Assembly: GCF_040182365.1 (NCBI RefSeq)
Contig: NZ_CP144460.1
Span: 2,914,001-2,978,000 of the forward strand
Length of the DNA stretch: 64,000 bases
Source of the DNA: Xanthomonas sp. 10-10
GTDB lineage: Bacteria > Pseudomonadota > Gammaproteobacteria > Xanthomonadales > Xanthomonadaceae
Reading direction: 5' to 3'
The translations under genes were made by a program, and so were the position numbers. The stretch's first letter is position 1, and each line of letters starts with the position of its first letter. Shown here piece after piece: positions 18,451-28,609 of the stretch. The notes under the pieces were generated by a model. The model worked only from the letters and a program-made list of their open reading frames with translations, was not told where the DNA came from and made no database searches.

Positions 18451-19755
18451 ATGGAACCCAGTCTCGGCACTCCCCGCCCCATCGATCCCCGTCGCGCCCA
18501 GCTGCAGCGCATGAAGCTGCTGGCGGTGGCCTTGCTGCTGGCGATGTTCGCCGGCTTCGTCGTCAGTCACCTGATGGGCGAGCAAGGCATCTGGGCGTGG
18601 GTGTCGGCCTTCTGCGAAGCGGCCACCGTCGGCGCATTGGCCGACTGGTTTGCGGTGGTGGCGCTGTTTCGCCGCCCGATGGGGCTGCCGATCCCGCACA
18701 CCGCCATCCTGCCGCGCGGCAAGGAACGATTGGCCGACGGGTTGGCGGTATTCGTGCGCGACCAATTCCTCGCCCCGGCCGCGTTGATGGAAAAACTGCG
18801 CGTGTTCGACCCCGCCACCCGCCTTGGCGAATGGCTGGCCAAGCCCGAGCAGGCGCGCATGCTCGCGCAGATGGCGCGCGGCTGGATGTTGCAGGCGCTG
18901 GAGCTGCTGGACGAAGCCGCGGTACGCCGCGCCATCCAGCGCTTCGTGGTCGACCGCCTGCGCAAATGGAATGCCGCCGCCACTGTCGGCGATGTGCTGG
19001 CCTTGCTGACCACCGACGGGCGCCATCAGAAGTTGCTGGACGAAGTGCTGCTGCGGCTGGGCGAATGGCTGGACCAGGAGCAGGTCAAGACGCGCGCGTC
19101 TGCGTTGATCGTGCGGTATGCGCGCCGCGAGTGGCCCAAGCTGGTCGGCACGGTGAACTGGGTCAAGCCGATCGAGGAGATCGGCGACAGCCTGGCCGAC
19201 CGCATGGCGCGGGCGGCCATCGAAGAACTGCAGGACATCCTCAAAACGCCCGAGCATCCAATCAGGCTCGACTACGAAGCGTGGTTGCAAGGCTACATCG
19301 CGCGCCTGCGCGACGAGCCGGACATGGCTGCGCGCGTCGAAGAACTCAAGCAACGTGCGATCGAACATCCCGCGCTGCAGGAATACGTGCAGGGCCTGTG
19401 GGGCGAGATCCGCGATGCGCTGCGCAACGATCTGGCACGTGAGGACTCGTCGATGGCCGCGCACATGGAGCGCTCCATGCAATCGCTCGGCCAGGCCTTG
19501 GCGCAGGATCCGTCGCTGCGTGACGCACTCAACCAGCATATGCTGCAGGCAGCCGACAAACTCACCACGCGCCTGCGTGCATCGGTGACCGACCATATTG
19601 CATCGACAGTGAAAAGTTGGGACGAACGTCACCTCGTCGAACAATTGGAATTGGGTGTGGGCCGCGATCTGCAATACATTCGCTTCAATGGGACCTTGGT
19701 CGGTGGATTGATCGGCCTTGCCCTTCACGCATTATCGATCTGGCTATCGTTCTGA
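18451..19755 (+). CDS. DUF445 family inner membrane protein
   Basis: This 434-residue DUF445 protein has a membrane segment at about 15-35 (LLAVALLLAMFAGFVV), the family signature EAATVGALADWFAVVALFRRP with IPHTAILPRGKERLADGLA, a long helical soluble middle region rich in charged residues, and a second membrane segment at the extreme C-terminus (GGLIGLALHALSIWLSF). The hairpin-like topology places the helical body on one side of the inner membrane. Function is unknown across the family. The ATG at 18451 is preceded by CGGGG; upstream is the tandem repeat block. Apparently monocistronic. Confidence 0.9.
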   Translation: MEPSLGTPRPIDPRRAQLQRMKLLAVALLLAMFAGFVVSHLMGEQGIWAWVSAFCEAATVGALADWFAVVALFRRPMGLPIPHTAILPRGKERLADGLAVFVRDQFLAPAALMEKLRVFDPATRLGEWLAKPEQARMLAQMARGWMLQALELLDEAAVRRAIQRFVVDRLRKWNAAATVGDVLALLTTDGRHQKLLDEVLLRLGEWLDQEQVKTRASALIVRYARREWPKLVGTVNWVKPIEEIGDSLADRMARAAIEELQDILKTPEHPIRLDYEAWLQGYIARLRDEPDMAARVEELKQRAIEHPALQEYVQGLWGEIRDALRNDLAREDSSMAAHMERSMQSLGQALAQDPSLRDALNQHMLQAADKLTTRLRASVTDHIASTVKSWDERHLVEQLELGVGRDLQYIRFNGTLVGGLIGLALHALSIWLSF

Positions 19756-19907
19756 TGCATTGAAATGACGTTGATCGCCCAACAGGCCGGCATGCAGCGA
19801 CTGGGGGACACTGCACGCAGCCGGATGATCGTCAGGCGGTACCACGAGGTCGACGTTGCCGTCGGCCAGCACACTGGGCACGCAACAGGCAAGGCGAAGG
19901 AACGAAA

Positions 19908-22900
19908 ATGCCGAATGGCCGCTGGGATCTGCGCAGGAAATACGGGCGCCGCGCCTTTATCAGCGCACTGCTGATCCTTACCGCAGGTTTGATCGCCGCC
20001 ATCGTGACCGGTGTCTGGCTGCAGCGGCATAACGAGCTCGAGCGCGAGCAACGCTTCCAGTATGTCGTGCGTGCCCTGGCGCGCAACATCAGCGAACGCA
20101 TGTACACCTTCGAGCACGGCTTGCGCGGCGCCCGCGGCGCGGTGATCGGTGCCGGCAGCGGGGTGATCAGTCGAGAACGCTTCACCCTGTACAGCCGTTC
20201 GCGCGATTACGCACGCGAGTTTCCCGGCGTACTGGGCTATGGCTATATCCATCGGGTTGCGCCTGCCGATGAAGAGGCGTTTCTGCAGACCGCGCGCGCC
20301 GACGGTGCGCCGGATATCCATCGCCGCGTGCTGGCACCGTGGGATGGGGAGCGCTACATCGTGCTGTACTTCGAACCGGAGTCCTCGGGTAACCGTCCCA
20401 TCGGCCTGGACATCGCGTCAGAACCCCGCCGCCGCGCCGCCGCATTGCAGGCCGCGCGCAGCGGCGAGCCGATCATGACCTCGCCGATCTCGCTCTCGGG
20501 CTATCGCGTCCCCACCGAGAGCGGGTTTCTGGTGGTGTTGCCGGTGTATCGCGAAGGCATGCCGTTGCAAACGCCGCAGCAGCGCATGGCTGCCACCAAC
20601 GGCTGGGTGTACGCGCCTTTCAGCGTCGAGCAGATGGTGCAAAGCGCGCTGGGCGAACGCGACGACGTAGCGCTGGACCTGTCCGACCGCAACGAGCCCA
20701 CGCACAACTTCTACCGCAGCGGCACCCCGGCCGCCGCCAGCGCGCGCTGGCGGCCGGTGGTGCAACAGTTGCCCATCTATGGGCGCACCTGGATCATCAC
20801 CGCCCACCCCACGGCCAGCTTTGTGGCATCGCTCAATCAGACCTCGCCGTGGCTGGTGGGCAGCCTGGTCATGGCAGCGTCCGCCTTGTTTGCTGCGTTG
20901 CTGGGGCTGTACTTCAGCAACGGGCTGCGCCGCGAAGAAGTCTTGCGCAAGCAGATGGAGCTGGCCGCACTGGTCAGCCACTCCAGCGAAGCCATCGTGG
21001 CCGAAACCCCGGATGGCCGCATCACGCACTGGAATCCGGCCGCGGAAGCGATGTTCGGTTACACCGCCGAGGATGCGATCGACCAGGACCTGACCCTGCT
21101 GCTGTCGCCGCAACCGTATGCGATGCCGCGCATCGACCACGCCGATGAAGCGTTCCCGGCCAATCCCTCGGCTGCGCAGAGCATGCGGCACCGCGATGGT
21201 CATCACGTGCATGTGCTGGCGAGCAAGGCGCCGATCATCGAACCGGATGGCACGCTCAGCGGGCACTCGCATTTTTTCCGCGACATTTCCGAGCGGGTGC
21301 GCTCGCATCAACGCATCCTCGACCTCAATGCCTCGCTCGAACATCAGGTGGCCGAGCGCACCAGCGAACTGGTGAAGTTCTCGGTCCTGCAGCGCGCGAT
21401 CCTGGCGCATGCCGGGTACGCCATCATCGCCACCGATTCCAGCGGTTTTGTCACGCTGTTCAATCGCGCCGCAGAAAAGCTGCTCGGCTATCACGCAGAG
21501 GACGTGATCGGCCGGCGCAAGGCCAGCCAGTTCGTCGAACCGGAAGAACTGCAGGAACGCGCGCACCTGCTGTCCGAGCAGACCGGGGTGCCGGTGGCGC
21601 ACACGCTGGAAGCGGTGGCCGCCCTCACCAGCCTGGGCCGCAGCGACACCAGCGAATGGACCTATGTCGGTCACGACGGTCGCCGCCTGCCGGTGCTGCT
21701 GACCTTGAGCACGCTGCGCGACGACAACGATCAGGTGATCGGTTACCTCGGCGTTGCGGTGGATCTCACCGAGCAGAAGATGCACGAACAACAGCTGCGT
21801 CTGGCGATGGATGCGGCCAAGAGCGCCAATCAGTCCAAGTCCGATTTCCTGGCCAACATGAGCCACGAAATCCGCACGCCGATGAACGCCATCCTGGGCA
21901 TGCTATACCTGCTTCAGCGCAGCGAGCTGCCTGGCGCGGCGCAGGACATGGTCACCAAGATCGACCGCTCCGCACGTACCTTGCTGGAAATCATCAACGA
22001 CATCCTGGACTTTTCCAAGATCGAGGCCGGGCGCATCGATCTGGAACGCGCACCGTTCGATCTCAATCAGTTGTTCGACAACATCGCCGACCTGATGCGC
22101 TCCTCGCTCAGCGCCAAACCGGTGGAGATGATCGTCGAGCCGTTGCCGCGCGACAGCCGCTGGCTATTGGGCGATGCGCTGCGGATCAACCAGGTGCTGG
22201 TCAATCTGGTCGGCAACGCGATCAAGTTCACCGAGCAGGGCGAAGTGGTGCTGTCGGTGCGACGCTTCCCCAGCGGCGATCCGAACAAGGTCAAGCTGCT
22301 GTTCTCGGTGCGCGACACCGGCATCGGCATTTCCAAGGAAAAGCAGAGCCTGATCTTCTCGCCGTTTCTGCAGGCCGACACCTCTACCAGCCGGCGCTAT
22401 GGCGGCAGCGGGCTGGGGCTGACCATCAGCCGACGCCTGATCGAACTGATGGGCGGCGAGCTGGAAGTGGAAAGCGTGCCCGGCCGCGGCAGCGAGTTCT
22501 ATTTCGTGGTGACCCTGGAAAAGGCCGCGCCACCCAAGACGCAGCAGGACCTGCCTGCGCTGCCGCCGGAAGCGATGCCGCGCGTGCTGATCGCCGACGA
22601 CCACGATGCCGCGCTCAGCAATCTGGTGCGCATCACCACCGACCTGGGCTGGCGCGTGGACGCAGTGGCCAGCGGCCAGGCCGCGCTGCAGGCGATCGAA
22701 AAGGCCAGCGAGCCGTACGACATCTTCCTGCTCGACTGGCGCATGCCCGACATCGACGGTGTGGCGATCGCACGCGAAATCCGTGCACGTGCCGCCCCTG
22801 GCCCGCATCCGGTGATCGTGATGGTCACCGCCTACGAGCGGCGGCTGCTGGAGCAGCATCCCGAACAACAGGATCTGGACGCGGTGATGACCAAGCCGGT

Positions 22901-24002
22901 GACCAGCGCCGCACTGCATCGCCTGGTGGAGCAATTGGTCGACGAGCGCCCGGGCGCGCGCCCGGTCACGCCTACCTTCGTGAGCCGACGGCTCGAAGGC
23001 ACGCACCTGTTGCTGGTCGACGACAGCGAGATCAACTGCGAAGTGGCGCAGCGCATTCTCGAAGGCGAAGGCGCCATGGTCACCGTCGCCCACGACGGCG
23101 AGCAGGCGGTCAGCACGCTCAAGCGCGCGCCGGATCTGTTCCATCTGGTGTTAATGGATGTGCAGATGCCGGTGGTGGATGGCTACGAGGCCACCCGGCG
23201 GCTACGGCAGATCCCTGCCCTGGCCAGCCTGCCGGTGATCGCGTTGACCGCCGGCGCGTTCCGCCCGCAGCAGGAAAAAGCGCTGGAGGCAGGCATGAAC
23301 GGTTTCATCGCCAAGCCATTCAACGTCGAGGAACTGGTCACCGCCATTCGTCACTTCATGCATCCCGGGATCAAGCGCATTCCCTCGCTGCCGCACGAAA
23401 CCGACCTGGCCAACGGCCCCGAGTGGCAGCACGACGACCCCGAGCTGCTGGACGCTGCGCGCGCGCGCAGCCTGTGGCGCGAGCGCGAGCCGTATGCGCG
23501 TTACCTGAGCAAGCTGCTGCGCGACAATCCGGACCCGGCCGAGGTCGCGGCCGAGCACCTGCGCCGCAACGAGTTGTCGGCCATCGGCGCAATGGCGCAC
23601 AAGTTGCGCGGTGCGGCGGGGTCGCTGGCGCTGCCGGCACTGGCCGGGGCGGCAAGCGACCTGGAAACGCGCATCGAAGACGGTCACGACATCAGTGCGT
23701 CGCTGATCGCGCTCAAGGACGTCATGCGCCGCACCGCCGAGGCGATTGGCGCCTTTCTGCAACACGACCAAGCCACTGCAGCAGCCAACGAAGACGATGT
23801 CGCACTGGACGCCAGCAGCCTGCAGATCCTGGAGGCCGCCCTGTCCACCGACGACGCCGACAAGATCGACCAGGCGCTGCTGACGTGTGCGCCGCATCTG
23901 CCACCGACGTTGCAGGAAGAACTGCAACGCGCCGTGGAAGATTTCGACTTCCGCCGTGCCCAGGCCACCCTGCACGACTGGCAGGCCACCCACCCACGCT
24001 GA
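19908..24002 (+). CDS. Hybrid histidine kinase: CHASE-PAS-PAS-HisKA-HATPase-REC-REC-HPt
   Basis: A 1364-residue membrane kinase. Membrane segments at about 16-38 and 313-336 enclose a periplasmic CHASE-type ligand domain (about 70-300). Two PAS domains follow (about 345-460 and 485-625), then HisKA with the phospho-His in FLANMSHEIRTPMNAIL (H653), the ATPase domain (NLVGNAIKFTEQG; DTGIGI; YGGSGLGLTISRRL), two receivers with phospho-Asp D943 (LLDWRMPD) and D1084 (LMDVQMPV), and an HPt domain with H1231 (MAHKLRGAAGSL). All relay residues are present, giving a complete phosphorelay in one chain, like RpfC or BarA-class kinases. The HD-GYP regulator gene begins 34 bp downstream and is the obvious output. 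ATG at 19908 follows GAAGGAACG. Confidence 0.95.
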   Translation: MPNGRWDLRRKYGRRAFISALLILTAGLIAAIVTGVWLQRHNELEREQRFQYVVRALARNISERMYTFEHGLRGARGAVIGAGSGVISRERFTLYSRSRDYAREFPGVLGYGYIHRVAPADEEAFLQTARADGAPDIHRRVLAPWDGERYIVLYFEPESSGNRPIGLDIASEPRRRAAALQAARSGEPIMTSPISLSGYRVPTESGFLVVLPVYREGMPLQTPQQRMAATNGWVYAPFSVEQMVQSALGERDDVALDLSDRNEPTHNFYRSGTPAAASARWRPVVQQLPIYGRTWIITAHPTASFVASLNQTSPWLVGSLVMAASALFAALLGLYFSNGLRREEVLRKQMELAALVSHSSEAIVAETPDGRITHWNPAAEAMFGYTAEDAIDQDLTLLLSPQPYAMPRIDHADEAFPANPSAAQSMRHRDGHHVHVLASKAPIIEPDGTLSGHSHFFRDISERVRSHQRILDLNASLEHQVAERTSELVKFSVLQRAILAHAGYAIIATDSSGFVTLFNRAAEKLLGYHAEDVIGRRKASQFVEPEELQERAHLLSEQTGVPVAHTLEAVAALTSLGRSDTSEWTYVGHDGRRLPVLLTLSTLRDDNDQVIGYLGVAVDLTEQKMHEQQLRLAMDAAKSANQSKSDFLANMSHEIRTPMNAILGMLYLLQRSELPGAAQDMVTKIDRSARTLLEIINDILDFSKIEAGRIDLERAPFDLNQLFDNIADLMRSSLSAKPVEMIVEPLPRDSRWLLGDALRINQVLVNLVGNAIKFTEQGEVVLSVRRFPSGDPNKVKLLFSVRDTGIGISKEKQSLIFSPFLQADTSTSRRYGGSGLGLTISRRLIELMGGELEVESVPGRGSEFYFVVTLEKAAPPKTQQDLPALPPEAMPRVLIADDHDAALSNLVRITTDLGWRVDAVASGQAALQAIEKASEPYDIFLLDWRMPDIDGVAIAREIRARAAPGPHPVIVMVTAYERRLLEQHPEQQDLDAVMTKPVTSAALHRLVEQLVDERPGARPVTPTFVSRRLEGTHLLLVDDSEINCEVAQRILEGEGAMVTVAHDGEQAVSTLKRAPDLFHLVLMDVQMPVVDGYEATRRLRQIPALASLPVIALTAGAFRPQQEKALEAGMNGFIAKPFNVEELVTAIRHFMHPGIKRIPSLPHETDLANGPEWQHDDPELLDAARARSLWREREPYARYLSKLLRDNPDPAEVAAEHLRRNELSAIGAMAHKLRGAAGSLALPALAGAASDLETRIEDGHDISASLIALKDVMRRTAEAIGAFLQHDQATAAANEDDVALDASSLQILEAALSTDDADKIDQALLTCAPHLPPTLQEELQRAVEDFDFRRAQATLHDWQATHPR

Positions 24003-24036
24003 CGGCGATCTCGCGTGCCGTCGGCAAGGACTTCCC

Positions 24037-25029
24037 ATGCCGTCCCGTCCCCTGCTGTGTGTCGACGACGAATCCAGCAACCTGGCGACCCTGCGCCAGC
24101 TGTTGCGTGACGACTTCCCGCTGGTGTTCGCCAAGACCGGCGGCGAAGCGCTGGATGCGGTGGCGCGGCATGCGCCTGCGTTGATCCTGCTGGACGTCGA
24201 GCTACCGGACATGGATGGCTACGCGGTGGCACGCACGCTCAAACAACATCCCTCCAGCAATGCCATCCCGATCCTGTTCGTGACCTCGCGCAACAGCGAA
24301 CACGACGAGCGTGCCGGGCTGGACGCCGGCGCGGCCGATTACGTCAGCAAGCCATACTCGCCGGCCCTGCTCAAGGCACGCATCAACACCCAGCTCAGGC
24401 TGGCCGAAAACGCGCGCCTGGCACAGCAATACCGCGATGCGATCCATCTGCTGGGCACTGCAGGCCAGGGTCAGGACGCTGACACCGGCGCGCATATCTG
24501 GCGCATGGCGGTGTATGCACGCGTGCTGGCCGAAGCCGCCGGCTGGTCGCCGCAACAGGCGCAGACACTGCAGGATGCCGCGCCGCTGCACGACGCCGGC
24601 AAGATCGCCGTGCCCGGCAGCATCCTGCACAAGCCTGACGCACTGGACGAACACGAACGCTCGGTGGTGCGGCAGCACCCGCAGGCCGGGCACGACCTGC
24701 TGCGGCACGGCCGTGGACCGGTTTTCCAGCTAGCCGCCGAAATCGCGCTGCATCACCACGAATGCTGGGACGGCAGCGGCTACCCCAGCGGCCTGGCCGG
24801 CGAGGCAATTCCGGAATCGGCCCGCATCATCGCAGTGGCCGATGTCTTCGACGCACTGTGCGGACGGCGCGCATACAAGGCGCCGTGGACGGTAGAAGAC
24901 GCAATGCGCAAGCTCGAAAGCATGTCGGGCAAGCAACTGGAACCGCGCCTGGTGCAGCACTTCCGCAATGCCCTGCCACGCATCCTGGAGATCAAGGACG
25001 CCTGGGACAGCCGGAGCGCGCAGCGCTGA
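24037..25029 (+). CDS. Two-component response regulator with HD-GYP phosphodiesterase domain
   Basis: A 330-residue regulator. The receiver (about 3-120) has D10/D11, phospho-acceptor D53 (LLDVELPDMDG) and the SKPY lysine. The HD-GYP domain (about 140-325) keeps the HD pair in APLHDAGKIA (H185, D186), the second metal set with HHHECWDGSGYP (residues 239-250, GYP intact) and VADVFDAL. All metal and catalytic residues are present, so it should hydrolyse c-di-GMP. It follows the hybrid kinase by 34 bp, the arrangement of RpfC/RpfG-type pairs, but the kinase input differs (CHASE), so this is not the DSF receptor locus. ATG at 24037 begins the receiver directly. Confidence 0.94.
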   Translation: MPSRPLLCVDDESSNLATLRQLLRDDFPLVFAKTGGEALDAVARHAPALILLDVELPDMDGYAVARTLKQHPSSNAIPILFVTSRNSEHDERAGLDAGAADYVSKPYSPALLKARINTQLRLAENARLAQQYRDAIHLLGTAGQGQDADTGAHIWRMAVYARVLAEAAGWSPQQAQTLQDAAPLHDAGKIAVPGSILHKPDALDEHERSVVRQHPQAGHDLLRHGRGPVFQLAAEIALHHHECWDGSGYPSGLAGEAIPESARIIAVADVFDALCGRRAYKAPWTVEDAMRKLESMSGKQLEPRLVQHFRNALPRILEIKDAWDSRSAQR

Positions 25030-25581
25030 TCCAGCGCTTCAAGCTGCATATTGCGTGGTACGTAGTACTTGCTGCTTGGTACTTGCTGCTTGTTACATGG
25101 TGCAAGATGCTGGGCGGTGAGTGCTCGCGAGCGAGCCACGATCGGCATGCACATCACTTCCCTTCTCCCACGGGAGAAGGTGGCGCGTAGCGCCGGATGA
25201 GGGTACGACTCAACCATCGTCCCCCTCGTCCCCCGACATCGCCCTCACGCAATACGGTCGCTTCGCCGTACACGCTGCCGCACGACGAACGCTGGCAGCT
25301 CCATTTCGGCTGAGAACAGGACCATGGCGACAAAGAGCCAGCGATCCAGCGCGCTTCATCAAGCCCTTGAAGACCGACCCACCGTGCCTACGCCACCCAG
25401 CGGCTCGCCCGCCAGCCAGCGTGCAACCGCGCTCTCAAACGCACGCAGCGTTGCCGACACGCGCTTGAACCGCGCGCCACACCGGCGGACAATGCATATG
25501 TTGCGCCGCACAACACCGTGCGACGCGGGCCGATCCAGCGCTGTCAGGTGCCGTGGACACGGCCCGGCAACCGAGAGTCCG
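25030..25581. other. Gene-free stretch with an intergenic repeat
   Basis: About 550 bp without a convincing gene. Near 25060-25100 the text GTACTTGCTGCTTG is repeated imperfectly. At 25153-25202 lies the CCTTCTCCC/GGGAGAAGG element also found at the left end of the window. The last 200 bp precede the DHA2 exporter and presumably carry its promoter; the exporter frame is open back to 25324, but that extension is Arg/Pro/Ala-rich and unlike any family N-terminus. Confidence 0.5.
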
Positions 25582-27018
25582 ATGTCTTCCAGCGTGTCCG
25601 AGGCCGGCGTGACGCCGCCGCGTTATCCCGATTACCGCATCATTTCGCTGATCCTGGCGTGCGCCATCTTCATGGAGCAGATGGACGCCACGGTGCTGGC
25701 GACCGCGCTGCCGACGCTGGCGCGCGACTTCGGCGTGGCCGCGCCGGCGATGAGCATCGCCATGACCAGCTATCTGCTGGCGCTGGCGGTGCTGATCCCG
25801 GCCAGCGGCGCCATCGCCGACCGCTTCGGCCTGCGCCGCGTGTTCGGCGCCTCGATCTGGGTGTTCGTGGGTGGCTCGATCCTGTGTTCGCTGGCCGACA
25901 GCCTGCCCACCATGGTGGCCGCACGCGTGCTGCAAGGCGCCGGCGGCGCGATGATGGCCCCGCTGGGACGGCTGATCCTGCTGCGCACCGTGGAGCGCCG
26001 CCATCTGGTGTCGGCGATGGCATGGACGCTCGTCCCCGCCTTCATCGGCCCGATGCTGGGCCCGCCGCTGGGCGGCTTTTTCGTGTCGTATCTGGATTGG
26101 CGCTGGATCTTCTACATCAACGTGCCGATCGGCATTGCCGGCTTTTTGCTGGTACGCCGTTTCATCCCGGAAATTCCCACCGAAACCGCGCCGGCACGTT
26201 TCGACCTGCGTGGTTTCGTGCTGTGCGGCACGGCGCTGGGCTGCCTGCTGTTCGGCCTGGAAATGGTCAGCCAGCAGGACGGCATCGGCATGGCAAGCTG
26301 GTTGCTGGCCATCGGCGCCGCCGCGTCCGTGGGTTATCTGTGGCATGCGCGTCACCACCCGGCGCCGCTGCTGGATCTGACCCTGCTGCGCATCGACTCG
26401 TTCCGGCTGTCGGTGATCGGCGGTGCGCTGATGCGCATCACCCAGGGGGCGCACCCGTTCCTGCTGCCGTTGCTGTTCCAGATCAGCTTCGGGTTCAGCG
26501 CCGCACACAGCGGGCGGCTGATTCTGGCCACCGCACTCGGCGCGTTGCTGATGCGCAGCGTCACTCCGCAATTGCTGCGCCGCTTCGGCTACCGCAACAG
26601 CCTGATCGGCAACGGCATCCTCGCCAGCCTGGGCTACATGGTGTGTGCGCTGTTCCGGCCCGACTGGCCGCCGGCGCTGATGTTCGGCCTGCTGCTGTGC
26701 TGCGGCGCCTTCATGTCGTTCCAGTTCGCCGCCTACAACACCATCGCCTACGAAAACGTGCCCGGCGCGCGCATGAGCCGCGCAAGCAGCCTGTACACCA
26801 CCTTGCAGCAACTGATGCTGTCGGTGGGCGTGTGCGCCGGCGCGATGATCCTCAAGCTGGCGATGCTGGCCGGCGATCACACCCAACCGGCGCAACGCGA
26901 TTTTTCGCTCGCGTTCTGCGTGGTCAGCCTGATTTCGCTCAGCGCCACCTGGTGGCATGTGCGCTTCGACAAGAACGCCGGGCAGGAAATGAGCGGACAC
27001 CGCGCTTCGCGTGGCTGA
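25582..27018 (+). CDS. DHA2 family (14-segment) MFS drug exporter
   Basis: A 478-residue membrane protein with about 14 hydrophobic segments. FMEQMDATVLATALPTLARD in the first segment and the motif C region GPMLGPPLGGFFVSYLDWRW followed by INVPIGIAGF identify the EmrB/QacA (DHA2) family of proton-driven exporters. I start at 25582, where the short cytosolic N-terminus matches the family. No membrane-fusion partner (EmrA) adjoins, and no regulator is directly linked, so it may work alone. Substrate unknown. Confidence 0.9.
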   Translation: MSSSVSEAGVTPPRYPDYRIISLILACAIFMEQMDATVLATALPTLARDFGVAAPAMSIAMTSYLLALAVLIPASGAIADRFGLRRVFGASIWVFVGGSILCSLADSLPTMVAARVLQGAGGAMMAPLGRLILLRTVERRHLVSAMAWTLVPAFIGPMLGPPLGGFFVSYLDWRWIFYINVPIGIAGFLLVRRFIPEIPTETAPARFDLRGFVLCGTALGCLLFGLEMVSQQDGIGMASWLLAIGAAASVGYLWHARHHPAPLLDLTLLRIDSFRLSVIGGALMRITQGAHPFLLPLLFQISFGFSAAHSGRLILATALGALLMRSVTPQLLRRFGYRNSLIGNGILASLGYMVCALFRPDWPPALMFGLLLCCGAFMSFQFAAYNTIAYENVPGARMSRASSLYTTLQQLMLSVGVCAGAMILKLAMLAGDHTQPAQRDFSLAFCVVSLISLSATWWHVRFDKNAGQEMSGHRASRG

Positions 27019-27203
27019 CACAGCTGTTGCGTAAACGGTGGGCTGCGGTGCGGTCAGCCGGCCTTCGCGCGTCCTCCGCAGCTGCTGCACTCCGCCAGCA
27101 TCCTGGATTGCCGGGTGCCCAGCACCGTGGGTCAGCCACCCATGGCACCTGCGCATGCCCATCGATTGCATGACGGTACCCACCGGGTGCCGTCATGCCT
27201 CGA

Positions 27204-27626
27204 TCAACGCGCGTGGTTGGCGCGTCGCTGCACCGCTTCGGCACGCGTCACCAGCAAAAACGCCAGCGGAAACGCGATTTCGATGGCAACCGCCGGGAAG
27301 ATACCGGCGTTGACATGCCCGGCCGCCCATTCCGACACGCCCAACACTGCCAGCAACAGGCACGCGGTGGCAAAGCCGGCAATCACCGCGCTGCGCCCCG
27401 GCGATGGCGGCGCAGCGCGCACCAGCAACAGCATCACGCCGATGGCCGCATACATCGGCGCGGCGCGTCGGCCGACCACGCCCAGCGCATCGCTGTCGAA
27501 GGCGACGCCCCAGTTGGCGAGCATGCTTGCAGGCGCCAGCAGCCAGGCCGCGCCCAATGCAAAAAACAACAGTGCCGACAGCGTGGCCAGGTAGCGGAAT
27601 GCACGCGATGCAGTTGGCGCGCTCAT
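27204..27626 (-). CDS. Small four-segment membrane protein
   Basis: 140 residues with four hydrophobic segments (about 12-35, 50-70, 80-100, 110-130): LSALLFFALGAAWLLAP, APMYAAIGVMLLLVRAAP, AVIAGFATACLLLAVLG, AGIFPAVAIEIAFPLAFLLV. It resembles small DoxX/DUF4345-like membrane proteins, but I do not assign a family firmly. Its ATG overlaps the stop of the AcuI-like gene by ATGA (27623-27626), so the two are co-translated. A role linked to quinone or enone stress would fit the partner but is only inference. Confidence 0.8.
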   Translation of the reverse strand: MSAPTASRAFRYLATLSALLFFALGAAWLLAPASMLANWGVAFDSDALGVVGRRAAPMYAAIGVMLLLVRAAPPSPGRSAVIAGFATACLLLAVLGVSEWAAGHVNAGIFPAVAIEIAFPLAFLLVTRAEAVQRRANHAR

Positions 27627-28609
27627 GCGTTCACATCCACGACCGTGCGCCCCTTCACCTTGCCGTCCAGCAGCTGGGCGGCAGTCTGCGCCACCTCCGC
27701 CAGAGCGATGGTCGTGGTGGTCAATGCCAGCTTGCCCAGCTCCAGGTCGTGCGCCAGACGCGACCACGCCTGCAGGCGTACCGCCTGCGGCGCGTTGACC
27801 GAATCGATGCCGGCCAGCGTGACGTTGCGCAGGATGAAAGGCAGCACCGAGGCGGGCAATTGAACGCCTTGTGCCATGCCGAACGAGGTCACCACGCCGC
27901 GGTACTGCGTCTGCGCAAGCGCATTGGCCAGCGTGTGGCTGCCCACCCCATCCACCACGCCTGCCCAGCGCTCCTTGCTGATCGGCGCGCCGGGTTCGGA
28001 CAGAGTGCTGCGGTCGATGACCTCGGCAGCGCCCAGGCTGTGCAGATATGCGGCCTGTTCCGGCCGGCCGGTGGAAGCGACCACGCGATACCCCAACCCT
28101 GCCAGCAAGGCGATGGCCACCGAACCGGCGCCTCCATTTGCGCCGGTGACCAGGATGTCGCCGCGTTCGGGCGTCAGCCCGCCGTGCTCCAGCGCCATCA
28201 CCGCCAGCATGGCGGTATAGCCGGCCGTGCCGATCGCCATCGCATCGTGGGTGGAGAACGCCGCTGGAATCTTGATCAGCCAGTCGCCGGGCAGCCGCGC
28301 CTTTTGCGCATAGCCGCCGTGATGGGTCTGGCTCAGGCCCCAACCATTGACCAGTACCCGGTCTCCCGTCGCAATCCCGGGGTAGCTGGACGCGTCGACC
28401 ACACCGGCAAGATCGATACCGGGAATCAGCGGAAAGCGGCGAATGATCGGGCCACGTCCGGTGATCGCCAAGGCATCCTTGTAGTTGACGGTCGAGTACT
28501 CGACGGCGATCGTCACCTCGCCTGGCATGAGGTCGTCGTCGTCGAACTGCACGCGCTTGGTCACGACGATGTCGTTGGTTTGCGTGGCGAGCAATGCAGT
28601 GAAGGTCAT
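27623..28609 (-). CDS. acuI: AcuI/YhdH family acrylyl-CoA reductase-like oxidoreductase
   Basis: A 328-residue zinc-less medium-chain dehydrogenase/reductase of the YhdH/AcuI subgroup. Markers are YSTVNYKDALAITGRGPIIR, the PGIDLAGVV segment, and the NADPH-binding motif VTGANGGAGSVAIALLAGLG with VVASTGRPEQ. Characterised members reduce acryloyl-CoA with NADPH; many act on related enones or quinones. AGGAGA lies 6 nt before the ATG at 28609. It is followed by a co-translated small membrane protein, and a TetR gene lies upstream on the same strand after a 390-bp gap. Confidence 0.9.
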   Translation of the reverse strand: MTFTALLATQTNDIVVTKRVQFDDDDLMPGEVTIAVEYSTVNYKDALAITGRGPIIRRFPLIPGIDLAGVVDASSYPGIATGDRVLVNGWGLSQTHHGGYAQKARLPGDWLIKIPAAFSTHDAMAIGTAGYTAMLAVMALEHGGLTPERGDILVTGANGGAGSVAIALLAGLGYRVVASTGRPEQAAYLHSLGAAEVIDRSTLSEPGAPISKERWAGVVDGVGSHTLANALAQTQYRGVVTSFGMAQGVQLPASVLPFILRNVTLAGIDSVNAPQAVRLQAWSRLAHDLELGKLALTTTTIALAEVAQTAAQLLDGKVKGRTVVDVNA

